DNA of 64,000 nt, from positions 62,001-126,000 of the forward strand of contig NZ_JACTOJ010000009.1 in assembly GCF_032335695.1 (NCBI RefSeq), written 5' to 3'. The notes under the pieces were generated by a model. That model searched no databases and was not told the origin of the DNA. It saw nothing but the letters and a program-made list of their open reading frames with translations. How positions within the stretch are numbered: position 1 is the stretch's first letter; the number at the start of each line of letters is the position of its first letter. Position numbers and translations under genes: made by a program. Of this stretch, positions 35,003 through 43,717 are shown piece by piece. Origin of the DNA: JACTOJ01 sp032335695 (GTDB lineage Bacteria > Bacillota > Clostridia > Clostridiales > Clostridiaceae).

Positions 35003-37141
35003 ATGAAAAGTAGTAATGGTGTAAATAATTTTATAAATCGGGAACTTAGCTGGCTGCAATTTAACAAAAGGGTTTTGGAGGAGGCTCAGGATTCTTCTAA
35101 TCCATTATTTGAAAGACTAAAATTTGCAGCAATATTCAGCTCAAATTTAGATGAGTTTTTTATGATAAGGGTCGGATCTCTTACAGATCAAATAAAAGCA
35201 GATTTCACAAAACCTGATCCATCAGGTCTCACACCTATAGAACAGTTAAATCATATATCCAGCAGAGCACATGCCATGGTAAATGATCAGAGTAACTGCT
35301 ATAAGCACTCTTTAAAGCCTGCATTAAAAAAAGAAGGAATAGTATTTGCAAAACCTGAAGAGCTAACAGATAAACAAAGGGAATTTATTGATGAATATTA
35401 TTTGAAAAATGTATATCCGGTAGTTACACCAATGGTGGTAGACAAAAGCAGACCATTCCCTTTAATACTAAATAAAAGCTTAAACATAGGAATTATATTG
35501 GAAGCAGATAAAGGAGAGCATACCTTTGGAACAGTTCAGGTTCCTTCAGTATTAGATAGATTTATTAAGCTTCCAGCAGATTGTGGACAGGTTTTCATAC
35601 TCTTGGAAGATATAATAAAGCTAAATTTAGGAACTTTGTTTTCAGAAAAAAATATATTGGAATGCAGCTGCTACAGAATAACAAGAAATGCAGACTTATC
35701 TTTAGATGAGGAAGAGGCGGAAGATCTTTTGGAAGCCATAGAACTTTCCCTTAAACAAAGAAAATGGGGTGCAGCAGTAAGACTTGAGATAGAACATGGA
35801 ATGGAAGAAGAATTGCTTAATATATTGAAAGAAGAATTGGAGGTAGCTGATAATCAGATATACGAAATAAATACGCCTATGGATTTAACTTTTTTAATGA
35901 AGTTTTATTCTATAGACGATTCAACACATTTGAAATATGTTCCTATAGCGTCTCAAATTAATAAAAATTTATCTGGAGAAAATATATTTGATACCATAAA
36001 GGAAAAGGATATACTTCTTCATCATCCCTATGAATCCTTTCAGCCTATTGTGGATATGGTGACACAAGCTGCCTGGGATCCTAATGTTCTTGCTATAAAG
36101 CAAACTCTTTATAGGGTAAGCGGAAATTCACCTATTGTTAAAGCTTTAGTGGAGGCAGCTGAAAATGGTAAACAAGTTACTGTATTGGTTGAACTTAAAG
36201 CAAGATTTGATGAAAAAAATAATATACATTGGGCGAAACGTCTTGAAGAGTCAGGCTGCCATGTAATATATGGGTTAGTAGGACTAAAAACTCACTGCAA
36301 AATACTTTTAGTAGTAAGAAAAGAAGAGGATGGAATAAAGCGTTATGTGCATATGGGTACGGGAAACTATAATGATGTAACCGCTAAAATCTATACTGAT
36401 ATGGGACTGTTTACCTGCAACCCCTATATAGGTTCAGATGTTTCTTCAATATTTAATATGCTGTCAGGACATTCACGCCCCAGTGAATTATACAAATTAA
36501 GTTTAGCTCCTATAAATTTAAGAGAGAGATTTCTTTATCTCATAGAAAAAGAGACCGAGAACGCCTTAAAAGGAAAGAAGGCTGCCATATTTGCTAAGCT
36601 CAATGCATTGGTAGATAAAAAGATAATAGAAGCCTTGTATGAGGCATCAAAGGCAGGAGTTAGAATTAATTTGATTGTGAGAGGAATTTGCTGCTTAAGA
36701 CCAGGTGTAGATGGTATAAGTGATAACATAACTGTAAAAAGCATCGTGGGAAGATTTTTGGAACACAGCAGAATCTATTGTTTCCATAATGACGGAGATG
36801 AACTTATATATCTTTCCAGTGCAGATTGGATGAATAGAAATTTAGATAGAAGAGTTGAGCTCCTTTTCCCTATAGAGGATAAGGAAGCTAGAAAAAAAGT
36901 GAAGGATATTTTGAATTTAGCTTTAAAGGATACTGTTAAAGCAAGGCTTCTTCATAAAGATGGAGAATATATAAAAATAGATAGAAGAGGAAAAGAAAAC
37001 TTAAATAGTCAGGAATATCTATGTAAAAGCATAACTTTAAGCGCAGACAATAGAAAAAAAGAGCTTAAAAGCAATAAAGATAAATGGAGAGAAGAAGGAT
37101 TTAAACCTTTGAAAAGCGGTCCTTCATCTCAAAATCTTTAA
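35003..37141 (+). CDS. ppk: Polyphosphate kinase 1
   Basis: Transfers the gamma phosphate of ATP to growing inorganic polyphosphate. Recognised domains: N-terminal (INRELSWLQFNKRVLEEA), head (about 115-310), and two phospholipase-D-like catalytic domains. The autophosphorylated His is His431 in GLKTHCKILLV, matching E. coli His435; the second His is His588 in FLEHSRIYCF, matching His592. KQTLYRVSGNSPIVKAL and MGTGNYNDVTA are also present. Length of 712 is typical; the last 25 residues are Lys/Ser-rich. ATG after GCGGGGGA. It follows the degenerate Ppx gene and overlaps the end of the opposite-strand esterase gene by four bases. Confidence 0.96.
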   Translation: MKSSNGVNNFINRELSWLQFNKRVLEEAQDSSNPLFERLKFAAIFSSNLDEFFMIRVGSLTDQIKADFTKPDPSGLTPIEQLNHISSRAHAMVNDQSNCYKHSLKPALKKEGIVFAKPEELTDKQREFIDEYYLKNVYPVVTPMVVDKSRPFPLILNKSLNIGIILEADKGEHTFGTVQVPSVLDRFIKLPADCGQVFILLEDIIKLNLGTLFSEKNILECSCYRITRNADLSLDEEEAEDLLEAIELSLKQRKWGAAVRLEIEHGMEEELLNILKEELEVADNQIYEINTPMDLTFLMKFYSIDDSTHLKYVPIASQINKNLSGENIFDTIKEKDILLHHPYESFQPIVDMVTQAAWDPNVLAIKQTLYRVSGNSPIVKALVEAAENGKQVTVLVELKARFDEKNNIHWAKRLEESGCHVIYGLVGLKTHCKILLVVRKEEDGIKRYVHMGTGNYNDVTAKIYTDMGLFTCNPYIGSDVSSIFNMLSGHSRPSELYKLSLAPINLRERFLYLIEKETENALKGKKAAIFAKLNALVDKKIIEALYEASKAGVRINLIVRGICCLRPGVDGISDNITVKSIVGRFLEHSRIYCFHNDGDELIYLSSADWMNRNLDRRVELLFPIEDKEARKKVKDILNLALKDTVKARLLHKDGEYIKIDRRGKENLNSQEYLCKSITLSADNRKKELKSNKDKWREEGFKPLKSGPSSQNL

Positions 37142-37791
37142 TTTCCACTTATGCACCTCATAAACTCTTTGGCAATTATATGGTGACCTTCATAAGTAGG
37201 ATGAGGGTCCCTTATAGCTAAATCAAAGTGAGTTAATTTTGGCGGGCATAGATTTTTAAAGGTGGAGTAGATATCTACCACGCGATATTCGTAATTTTTT
37301 ATTAAGGCTTCGTCGCAGATTGCACTATTTATAATCTGTATATAATGCTCTGCAGTATCATAATTTTTATCTTTAACTGGATAAGGATTATAAAGAGTCA
37401 TAACAAAAATATCAGCATCCGATGCTAGCTCATCTCTTATGCAATGCAATATTAATGGCCAATCACGAACAAAATTATTTGTACCTTCTTGCGCTTTTTC
37501 TGTATTTATATGACAATAGTTATCATGTGCACATCTAAGAAGATTATTTCCACCTATAGATATAGTTACCAAATCAGCGCGTTTTATATAATATCTTACT
37601 TTTTCCTGAGTTTTTAATTGTTTTAATAACCCTTGGCTCTTTAGACCAGGTACTCCAAAGTTATAGAATTCAGTACTGCCATATTCACGTCTTAAATAAT
37701 GGCACAGACGATAAGAAAAACCTGTAGACATGTAAGCAAGAAAACCATTGGTTAAGGAATCTCCTAAAGCGGTATATAGACAGCCTCTCAT
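37138..37791 (-). CDS. SGNH/GDSL-family hydrolase
   Basis: Esterase/lipase-like hydrolase of 217 residues without signal peptide. Block I is YTALGDSLTNGF with catalytic Ser12 in GDSL-like context. The block II Gly is in YNFGVPGLKSQGLL, block III is VTISIGGNNLL (about 96-106) with the oxyanion Asn, and block V is DPHPTYEGHHIIAKEF, giving the Asp-x-x-His pair. So all four SGNH residues are present. ATG follows AATGAGGTGTATAACTA, a weak site. It converges on ppk1 with a four-base overlap at the stop codons, so each tail forms part of the other transcript. Confidence 0.85.
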   Translation of the reverse strand: MRGCLYTALGDSLTNGFLAYMSTGFSYRLCHYLRREYGSTEFYNFGVPGLKSQGLLKQLKTQEKVRYYIKRADLVTISIGGNNLLRCAHDNYCHINTEKAQEGTNNFVRDWPLILHCIRDELASDADIFVMTLYNPYPVKDKNYDTAEHYIQIINSAICDEALIKNYEYRVVDIYSTFKNLCPPKLTHFDLAIRDPHPTYEGHHIIAKEFMRCISGN

Positions 37792-37996
37792 TAGTTATAC
37801 ACCTCATTTTCAAAATATAATTATATGAATATCTGAGTTAAAATTCCTGACATAGAGAATCATATTTCTTAATATATAGTAATTATTAATGTGGAGTTTT
37901 GTGACTGAAAATTATATAATTATACGCAGGAGTTTTGTAAAAAACATTGAATAATATATATAAAACTTTCCTAAAATAGTTGGAGGCGAAGGTGAA

Positions 37997-38419
37997 ATGT
38001 CAATTTTATCAAGAGATAGTGTTGAAGGCTTTTTAAAATATGCTAAAGATCAATTAAAAAATAACAGCATACTATATGAAGGAAGAATAATGAGCAGTGT
38101 AGAGGAAATTACTGAAGAAAATAGAAAAGCAGATTATATAAATGAATTTGTTTTTGCTCAGCAATGGATACTTATGAATATGCCGCAGCTTATGGAGAAT
38201 AATACATCCATGCAAAGAAAACAAGAAGAACTTATGAAGGAGAAATTTGAATATTACAATAGAACTAAAAATTACGGAAGCATGAGTGCATGGATATCAG
38301 CTACTATGAAAAACATTGGATTTACAGATTACGAAGCAGAAACCTTTATGGACATTTCTGTAAAGGTAGGAGAAAAATTGTTTGAAAAATATAAAAAGGA
38401 AGCTAGTAATGTGATATGA
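37997..38419 (+). CDS. Conserved-looking helical protein, unknown function
   Basis: I do not recognise this 140-residue protein. It is polar and mostly helical (EFVFAQQWILMNMPQLMEN, KQEELMKEKFEYYN) with no signal peptide, membrane segment or Cys motif. The ATG is nine bases after GGAGGCGAAGG. It overlaps the next gene by four bases (ATGA), so the two are translated together and may work together. Confidence 0.65.
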   Translation: MSILSRDSVEGFLKYAKDQLKNNSILYEGRIMSSVEEITEENRKADYINEFVFAQQWILMNMPQLMENNTSMQRKQEELMKEKFEYYNRTKNYGSMSAWISATMKNIGFTDYEAETFMDISVKVGEKLFEKYKKEASNVI

Positions 38420-38796
38420 AAATTTTTGAAGGCTTTTGGAATAGTAATGGGGATATTGATATCGATAAACTCGAAGAAGAATTAAATATCATTCTCACGG
38501 ATGGAGAATTGGCTGAGAGATCTTATTTAGTAAATAAAGAAAATTTTATATTTACCAACAAGAGGATGATTATTTTGGAACGCCAAGGAAGAGTAAGTAA
38601 AAAAACAAAGTATACATCATTTCCATATAGAAGCATCACTCACTACAGTATAGAAACAGAAGGATACGTAGAGGCGGATGCTGTACTTACTATATACATA
38701 CAAGCCTTAAATGAACCAATAATAAGAGAGTTTAAAAGAGATAAGACCATATATAATATTCAAAAAGCTTTATCACACTATATACTAGATATTTAG
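38416..38796 (+). CDS. Bacterial PH-domain protein (YvbH/bPH_1-like)
   Basis: A 126-residue protein resembling the bacterial pleckstrin-homology domain family. The run of beta strands with LTDGELAERSYLVNKENFIFTNKRMIILERQG and YTSFPYRSITHYSIET is typical (both longer than a motif; key parts are FIFTNKRMIILE and FPYRSITHYSIE). These domains are small beta barrels of unknown ligand, often forming rings. Translationally coupled to the preceding gene, so it may bind that partner. Confidence 0.7.
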   Translation: MKIFEGFWNSNGDIDIDKLEEELNIILTDGELAERSYLVNKENFIFTNKRMIILERQGRVSKKTKYTSFPYRSITHYSIETEGYVEADAVLTIYIQALNEPIIREFKRDKTIYNIQKALSHYILDI

Positions 38797-38808
38797 ATAA
38801 AGCAATTA

Positions 38809-38842
38809 AAAAATCTTTGCACTAAAGTATGCAAAGATTTTT
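38809..38842. terminator. Bidirectional terminator
   Basis: AAAAATCTTTGCA and TGCAAAGATTTTT arms around an eight-base loop, between the PH-domain gene and the convergent exonuclease gene. Its right end touches the exonuclease stop codon. Confidence 0.85.
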
Positions 38843-39443
38843 AAGCTTTTTTGCTTTTGGGTAAACAATAGTACACAGGTTTTATATTTCTGTTATAAAT
38901 GTTTTTGAATATTTCTGAAGTGTAATAAGCATCTCCTAAAGCATCATGGAATTTATAAATTTCTTCTAATTCCAAAATTGAAACAGCATTGCTAAGGCCT
39001 ATGTTAATGCCTCTTGGACAACCAAAATATTTTGAGGCATGATGCTGAAGGTTAATGTACTTTTTGGATATAGAGCTGTGCTCTAAAGAATAGAATTTTA
39101 TATTCCTAAACAATTCAGTTATATCAACTAACCCCCATACGCAAAATATATTTTCAGAGCATCCCAAAAATTGCTTGAACTTTTCATAGGCTTCATTAAA
39201 ACATAGAGCATGCTTTAATCTATTCTTATTTATTCCAGTAATTTCAGCCACATAAGGATGAATATCTGTGTAGATTTGGGGCTTTATAAATTCGTTGAAG
39301 CTTTCTACAATATTTAAATCTTCGTCCATTTTTACGGCGCCTATTTGTATTATTTCAAAAGGGCAGCTAGGGTTATTTACAGTTTCGTTATTTTTTATAT
39401 CAAAACCTTGATTAAATTCTAGATCTAATACAATATAATGCAT
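38841..39443 (-). CDS. DEDDh 3'-5' exonuclease (KapD/ERI-1-like)
   Basis: Exonuclease of the DnaQ-like superfamily, acting on RNA or DNA 3' ends. The DEDDh motifs are in place: Asp and Glu in VLDLEFNQ (about 5-12), the second Asp in the ITELFRN/VDITEL region (about 105-112) and the His/Asp pair in FHDALGDAYYT (about 164-174). The FEIIQIGAVKMDED segment with ITGINKNRL is typical of the KapD-like sporulation group, though a role in sporulation is only by resemblance. 200 residues. The ATG lacks a strong ribosome site (AGAAGGTATATT). Confidence 0.8.
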   Translation of the reverse strand: MHYIVLDLEFNQGFDIKNNETVNNPSCPFEIIQIGAVKMDEDLNIVESFNEFIKPQIYTDIHPYVAEITGINKNRLKHALCFNEAYEKFKQFLGCSENIFCVWGLVDITELFRNIKFYSLEHSSISKKYINLQHHASKYFGCPRGINIGLSNAVSILELEEIYKFHDALGDAYYTSEIFKNIYNRNIKPVYYCLPKSKKA

Positions 39444-39553
39444 AATATACCTTCTTATATTTGAGTAATGTATTATGGAAAAAGCTAATTTAAAGCTTAG
39501 TTTTCACTTATAGTATACATTTATTTCGTAATAAAAGAAACTGATAAAATAAA

Positions 39554-39598
39554 ATATACATTATGGAAGCTTTAATTAGTTACCTCCATAATGTATAT
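39554..39598. terminator. Terminator of the zinc-ribbon gene
   Basis: ATACATTATGGA and TCCATAATGTAT arms form a 12-base stem, followed on the leftward side by ATTTTATTTTATC. Confidence 0.8.
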
Positions 39599-39601
39599 TT
39601 T

Positions 39602-39832
39602 TTAGCATTTTCCCTTAAATTCAATTCCACACCTTTTGCATCGTATTACTATATTTCCTCTTCCTCTAGGAACCCTAAGCTTTTGTGAGCAGCTAGGGCA
39701 AGTAAATATTTTATACTTTAATCCATTTTCAAGCTTATTTTTATAGTTACCTAGAACATTGTTAAGAGACTTGGAAGCCTCATTGAATGAATTTTTAAGC
39801 CTATAATTAAGCTTCTCAAATTTCTCATTCAT
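39602..39832 (-). CDS. Small zinc-ribbon protein
   Basis: About 76 residues: an N-terminal helical half (KFEKLNYRLKNSFNEAS) and a C-terminal zinc ribbon, CPSCSQKLRVPRGRGNIVIR followed by CKRCGIEF. The four Cys form a treble-clef-like metal site common in uncharacterised clostridial proteins. The ATG at 39832 is six bases after GGAGGT; a longer frame would include this site. Function unknown. Confidence 0.75.
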   Translation of the reverse strand: MNEKFEKLNYRLKNSFNEASKSLNNVLGNYKNKLENGLKYKIFTCPSCSQKLRVPRGRGNIVIRCKRCGIEFKGKC

Positions 39833-39877
39833 TAAAATACCTCCGTAAAACAATAATATTATATAATTATTCTACCA

Positions 39878-40120
39878 CTACATAATAGATTTTTCTTGTA
39901 ATTTTTCTAAAAAAATGCCCACAGGATCATTTTTAAGTTTTTCTTCAAATTCTATTTTACTAAAGGCAGATGATACTTTTGAAAAATCGGCATAATTAAT
40001 CAGTGAGTTTACTTCACATGTCAACTCGTTTTTATGACTTAAATCCTTAGCAAGGCTGCGTATCTCTGGTTTTGGTATATTGTTGTTAGGGAATATGCTT
40101 CTATAAACTATTTCTTTCAT
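39878..40120 (-). CDS. Small protein of unknown function
   Basis: Eighty residues, mainly helical and charged (IRSLAKDLSHKNEL, FEEKLKNDPVGIFLEKLQEK), with no Cys motif or membrane segment. The ATG is six bases after AAAGGTGGTGG, a good ribosome site, which supports a real gene. It is followed by the zinc-ribbon gene 45 bases downstream on the same strand. Confidence 0.55.
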   Translation of the reverse strand: MKEIVYRSIFPNNNIPKPEIRSLAKDLSHKNELTCEVNSLINYADFSKVSSAFSKIEFEEKLKNDPVGIFLEKLQEKSIM

Positions 40121-40202
40121 AATTAGCCACCACCTTTCATATTTAAATTATCGTACAAAATACGACTAAATATAATATCTTTTAAGAAAAAAATGTCACT
40201 AT

Positions 40203-40277
40203 TTTTAAAACATAGCCTCCCGAACTGAAGGAAGTTTTAAATCAGTGTAAAAATCAACACTGATTTAAAACAGAACC
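40203..40277. repeat. Hybrid repeat: left flank of the long form joined to short copy S2
   Basis: Bases 40203-40232 (TTTTAAAACATAGCCTC, then CGAACTGAAGG) are the reverse complement of the left flank of the long repeat. From 40234 a complete short palindrome follows: GTTTTAAATCAGTGT, loop AAAAATCA, ACACTGATTTAAAACAGAAC. The regular stem of the short part is 15 bases. Confidence 0.75.
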
Positions 40278-40411
40278 AAATAATTAAAAAGATTTTTTTA
40301 TCTACTTTATCGATATTTATAGCTTGAGATTGAAAACTTATATATAGTATAATTCTATCAATAAGTTTTTTAAAATACAGCCTAATTACTATAGAAAAGA
40401 AGGTAGTTCTT

Positions 40412-41080
40412 ATGAAAGCGAATATTTTAGTGGTAGATGATGAGGAAAACATAGTAGAATTTATAAAAATGGGGTTAGAAGCCGAAAATTATGTAGTACA
40501 TACTGCCTATGATGGTAATAGTGCAATAATTAAAGCTATAGATGTAAAGCCTGAGATTATCATATTAGATATTATGCTCCCTGGAATGAATGGCTTTGAA
40601 GTATGCAGAGAAATAAAAAAATATATTAAGACCTCAATAATAATGCTTACTGCAAAAGATGAAATTGATGACAGAGTTAAAGGCTTAAATCTAGGAGCGG
40701 ATGATTATATGATTAAGCCTTTTAGTTTTAAGGAATTGCTGGCTAGAATAAATGCAAGATTAAGAAACAGCTTTCCTGGTACAAATGAGGCAGCCTGCAT
40801 AGGGGAGTTTAAAATTGATGATGGAGCGCATGAAATAACCTATAAAGAAAATCAACTAAATCTTTCACCTACTGAGTATAACCTGCTTAAATACCTGCTT
40901 ATAAATAATGGCCTGGTTTTAAGCAAACAATCTATTTTGGAAAATGTATGGGGCTATGATTTTGAGGGAGAAGAAAATATTGTAGAGGTTTATATAAGAT
41001 ATTTGAGAGATAAAATAGGTGATAATAAACATTGTGTTATAAAAACTGTCAGAGGCGTAGGATACAAGGTGATGTTATGA
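40412..41080 (+). CDS. OmpR/PhoB-type response regulator
   Basis: DNA-binding response regulator. The receiver has ILVVDDEE (about 5-12), the phospho-acceptor Asp in IIILDIMLPGMNG (Asp about 52), Thr in IIMLTAKDE and Lys in DDYMIKPF. The C-terminal winged helix spans about 130-222, with LNLSPTEYNLLKYLL and VEVYIRYLRDKIG. Its last codon overlaps the ATG of the kinase gene (ATGA), so the pair is coupled. The partner operon may be the flavin electron-transfer genes that follow, which is an inference from adjacency. Confidence 0.92.
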   Translation: MKANILVVDDEENIVEFIKMGLEAENYVVHTAYDGNSAIIKAIDVKPEIIILDIMLPGMNGFEVCREIKKYIKTSIIMLTAKDEIDDRVKGLNLGADDYMIKPFSFKELLARINARLRNSFPGTNEAACIGEFKIDDGAHEITYKENQLNLSPTEYNLLKYLLINNGLVLSKQSILENVWGYDFEGEENIVEVYIRYLRDKIGDNKHCVIKTVRGVGYKVML

Positions 41081-42555
41081 AGATTATAAAAAAGCAATTA
41101 ATAAACACCAAAAGCCTCAGCTTTCAATTATTACTTAGCTTCATAGTAATGCTTATAGTATCAATAATAATTATGGGCACCTCTCAGTATTTGCTTATGA
41201 AAAAAAATTTATATGTGGGAAAGGAACAGCTTCTGGAAAGTAAATTTCAGGGCATACATTTAGAAAATTTGGATAGGGCAGATTCTAATGATTTGGATAC
41301 CTCAGCTATTGCTGAATATATAGTGAAAAGCTGCTCTGATAAGAATACTAAGGCTACCTTTATAGATCAAGATGGAAATGTAGTAAGCAAGGATGTCATA
41401 AAAGCTGAAGATGAAGATGGAGACAGCACCCCTTATCTAAATAAGGATGAATACTTAAAAATCTTGAAGTCTGATAAGATAGTTCCTATGCAGATTATTA
41501 AAAATATGTCCGGAGAACAGCAGGTAGTCATGTGGAGAAAGCTTGTTTCAGGCAATAAAGTATATGGACTTATACAATTGAGTACTAGCGGGGCAAACAT
41601 ACAAGATTTTTTAAACAAGCATCTCATGATATACTTATTCAGCTCATTTTTTGTTATTATAATTGCTGCAATATTAAGTAAAAGACTTTTGAATTATACT
41701 CTAAAACCACTTTATGATATGAAGAATACTGTTGAAAAAATAGAGCCTTCTCAGCTTCAGGTAAGGCTGCCTGAAGATAATGGACAACAGGAGATAGATT
41801 CTTTATCTTCTGCCTTTAATAGCATGCTTGAAAGGATAGAAATCTCTTTTAAACAAGAGCAATATATGAAAGAAAAAATGAGGCATTTTATATCTGACGC
41901 CTCTCATGAGCTGAGAACGCCCCTCACTTCCATTCACGGCTTTGTAGAGGTGCTTTTAAGAGGGGCTGCCAAAAATGAAAAGCAGCTGGACATGGCACTT
42001 AAAAGCATACTGGCAGAAAGCGATAGACTTACACAGCTAGTAAATGATCTCTTGATGTTAACTCGATTTGATTCCAAAGTAAAAGCAGAATTTAAGGAAG
42101 AGGATTTAGCTAATGTAATAGATGAAATAGTTCCACAGCTTAAGATTATAGCTGAAAATAAGGAATTAAATGTAAAGTTAGAAAAACACATATACGCTAA
42201 TGTTAATTCAAATCAAATAAAGCAGATAATATATAATTTAGTAAATAATGCAGTGCAACATACTTCTGAAAATGGGAAAGTGAGTCTAGCTTTAAATCAA
42301 ATTGACAAGGTGGAAGGAAGCTTTGCTCATATAGCTGTAAGTGACAATGGGATGGGTATTTCAGCGGAAGACAGAGAAAAAATATTTGATAGATTTTTTA
42401 GAAGTGATTCTCATAGATCCAGAAAACAAGGAGGCTATGGACTAGGATTGTCTATAGTAAAAGAAATAGTTGATGCTCATGGAGGAGAAATTTACGTAAA
42501 CAGTGAACTGGGAAAAGGAAGTACCTTCAGTGTGCTGCTGCCGCTTTCCAGATGA
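41077..42555 (+). CDS. Membrane sensor histidine kinase, OmpR-partner type
   Basis: Sensor kinase of about 492 residues: N-terminal TM (about 16-36), an extracellular PDC-like sensor domain (about 37-175), second TM (about 180-200), HAMP (about 202-255, LKPLYDMKNTVEKIE), HisKA with FISDASHELRTPLTSIHGFV (His in SHELRTP, about 272) and HATPase_c with NLVNNAVQHT, DNGMGI, DRFFRSD and GYGLGLSIVK. The ATG at 41077 overlaps the regulator stop codon; an upstream TTG frame at 41032 is a shadow. It ends just before short repeat S3, which can act as its terminator. Confidence 0.92.
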   Translation: MKIIKKQLINTKSLSFQLLLSFIVMLIVSIIIMGTSQYLLMKKNLYVGKEQLLESKFQGIHLENLDRADSNDLDTSAIAEYIVKSCSDKNTKATFIDQDGNVVSKDVIKAEDEDGDSTPYLNKDEYLKILKSDKIVPMQIIKNMSGEQQVVMWRKLVSGNKVYGLIQLSTSGANIQDFLNKHLMIYLFSSFFVIIIAAILSKRLLNYTLKPLYDMKNTVEKIEPSQLQVRLPEDNGQQEIDSLSSAFNSMLERIEISFKQEQYMKEKMRHFISDASHELRTPLTSIHGFVEVLLRGAAKNEKQLDMALKSILAESDRLTQLVNDLLMLTRFDSKVKAEFKEEDLANVIDEIVPQLKIIAENKELNVKLEKHIYANVNSNQIKQIIYNLVNNAVQHTSENGKVSLALNQIDKVEGSFAHIAVSDNGMGISAEDREKIFDRFFRSDSHRSRKQGGYGLGLSIVKEIVDAHGGEIYVNSELGKGSTFSVLLPLSR

Positions 42556-42579
42556 AAGCTGACAAATATATAATTTGGG

Positions 42580-42636
42580 GACTATGTTTTAAATCGGTAT
42601 TGATTTTTACACTGATTTAAAACATAGTCTTTTTTT
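42580..42636 (+). repeat. Short palindromic repeat S3, doubling as terminator of the two-component operon
   Basis: GACTATGTTTTAAATC and GATTTAAAACATAGTC arms around a GGTATTGATTTTTACACT core, followed by TTTTTTT. So this copy has a T-run that would make it a rho-independent terminator for the kinase gene. Confidence 0.8.
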
Positions 42637-42735
42637 AAAATTAACATTTTTCTCAGCTTTTTTTAAGGAATTTCTCAATTAACATTAAGTTATTCATTTT
42701 ATAATATAGTTAAGCTAGTGATAGGAGGAAATATT

Positions 42736-43704
42736 ATGTTGAAGGAAAAAAACGAAAATTCATATATAAAACAATTTTATTCTTTAGGTACAATAAATGC
42801 CCTAAAGGCTTTTGGAGCTAACAGCAAGGAAGCAGTAGAAGCTGCAGAACAGTGCATATATGATATAGATGATAAGATGTCTGTGTTTAAAGATACCAGT
42901 GAAGTATCTAAGATAAATATGAAAGCAGGAAAAGCAGCTCAAAAGGTGAGCAAAGAAACCTATGAAGTTATAAAAAGAGCGGTTTACTATAGTGAACTTT
43001 CTCGGGGAGGCTTTAATCCCTTGCTTAGACCATTGCTTGATTTATGGGGCTTTGGAAGAAAGAATAAAAGAGTTCCAGAGGAATGGGAAATAAAAGAAAA
43101 GCTTAAGCTGGCAGATTACAGGGATATAAAGCTGGATGACAAGAATATAAGCGTGGAGTTATTAAAAAAAGGTGAAGCCTTGGACCTTGGAGCTATCGCT
43201 AAAGGATATGCTGCGGATATGGTAGTTAAAATATTTAAAGATTTTAAAATAAGCAGCGGAATGATAGACCTGGGTGGAAATATATATGCCTATGGCAGTA
43301 AGGAAAATGGTGACAGCTGGAATATAGGTATACAAGATCCCTTTGGAAAACAGGGAGAATTTATTGGAATTGTGGCAATAAAAGATAAGTCAATAGTTAC
43401 CTCTGGTAACTATGAGAGATACTTTGAGATAAACGGAAAAAGATATCATCATATAATGAATGCTAAAAGCGGGTATCCCTCTGAAGGAATAGTTAGCGCA
43501 ACTATAATATCTGACAAATCCATGGATGGCGATGGATTAACTACAGTGTGCTATACTAGCGGCATAGAAGACTCTCTTGCTTTGCTTAAAAATTATGAGG
43601 ATGTAGAAGGCATATTTATTACAGAAGATAAAAAGATGTATATTACAGAAAAATTAAAGAAATCTTTTATATTAGTCAACAATCAATATTCATATGGAAT
43701 TTAA
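42736..43704 (+). CDS. apbE: ApbE-type FAD:protein FMN transferase
   Basis: Flavin transferase that moves FMN from FAD onto a Thr of a substrate protein, with Mg2+. Motifs: DIDDKMSVFKDTSEV near residue 45, FNPLLRPLLDLWGFG (about 90-104), the conserved DLGAIAKGYAADM (about 150-162), MIDLGGNIYAYG (about 177-188), TSGNYERYF and HHIMNAKSGYP (about 238-248). No signal peptide or lipobox is visible, so where it acts is open. The ATG at 42736 follows AGGAGG; the GTG at 42718 overlaps that site. It starts a three-gene operon whose two other products carry FMN-accepting motifs, so they are its likely substrates. Confidence 0.93.
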   Translation: MLKEKNENSYIKQFYSLGTINALKAFGANSKEAVEAAEQCIYDIDDKMSVFKDTSEVSKINMKAGKAAQKVSKETYEVIKRAVYYSELSRGGFNPLLRPLLDLWGFGRKNKRVPEEWEIKEKLKLADYRDIKLDDKNISVELLKKGEALDLGAIAKGYAADMVVKIFKDFKISSGMIDLGGNIYAYGSKENGDSWNIGIQDPFGKQGEFIGIVAIKDKSIVTSGNYERYFEINGKRYHHIMNAKSGYPSEGIVSATIISDKSMDGDGLTTVCYTSGIEDSLALLKNYEDVEGIFITEDKKMYITEKLKKSFILVNNQYSYGI

Positions 43705-43717
43705 ATGGAGGAGAGAT

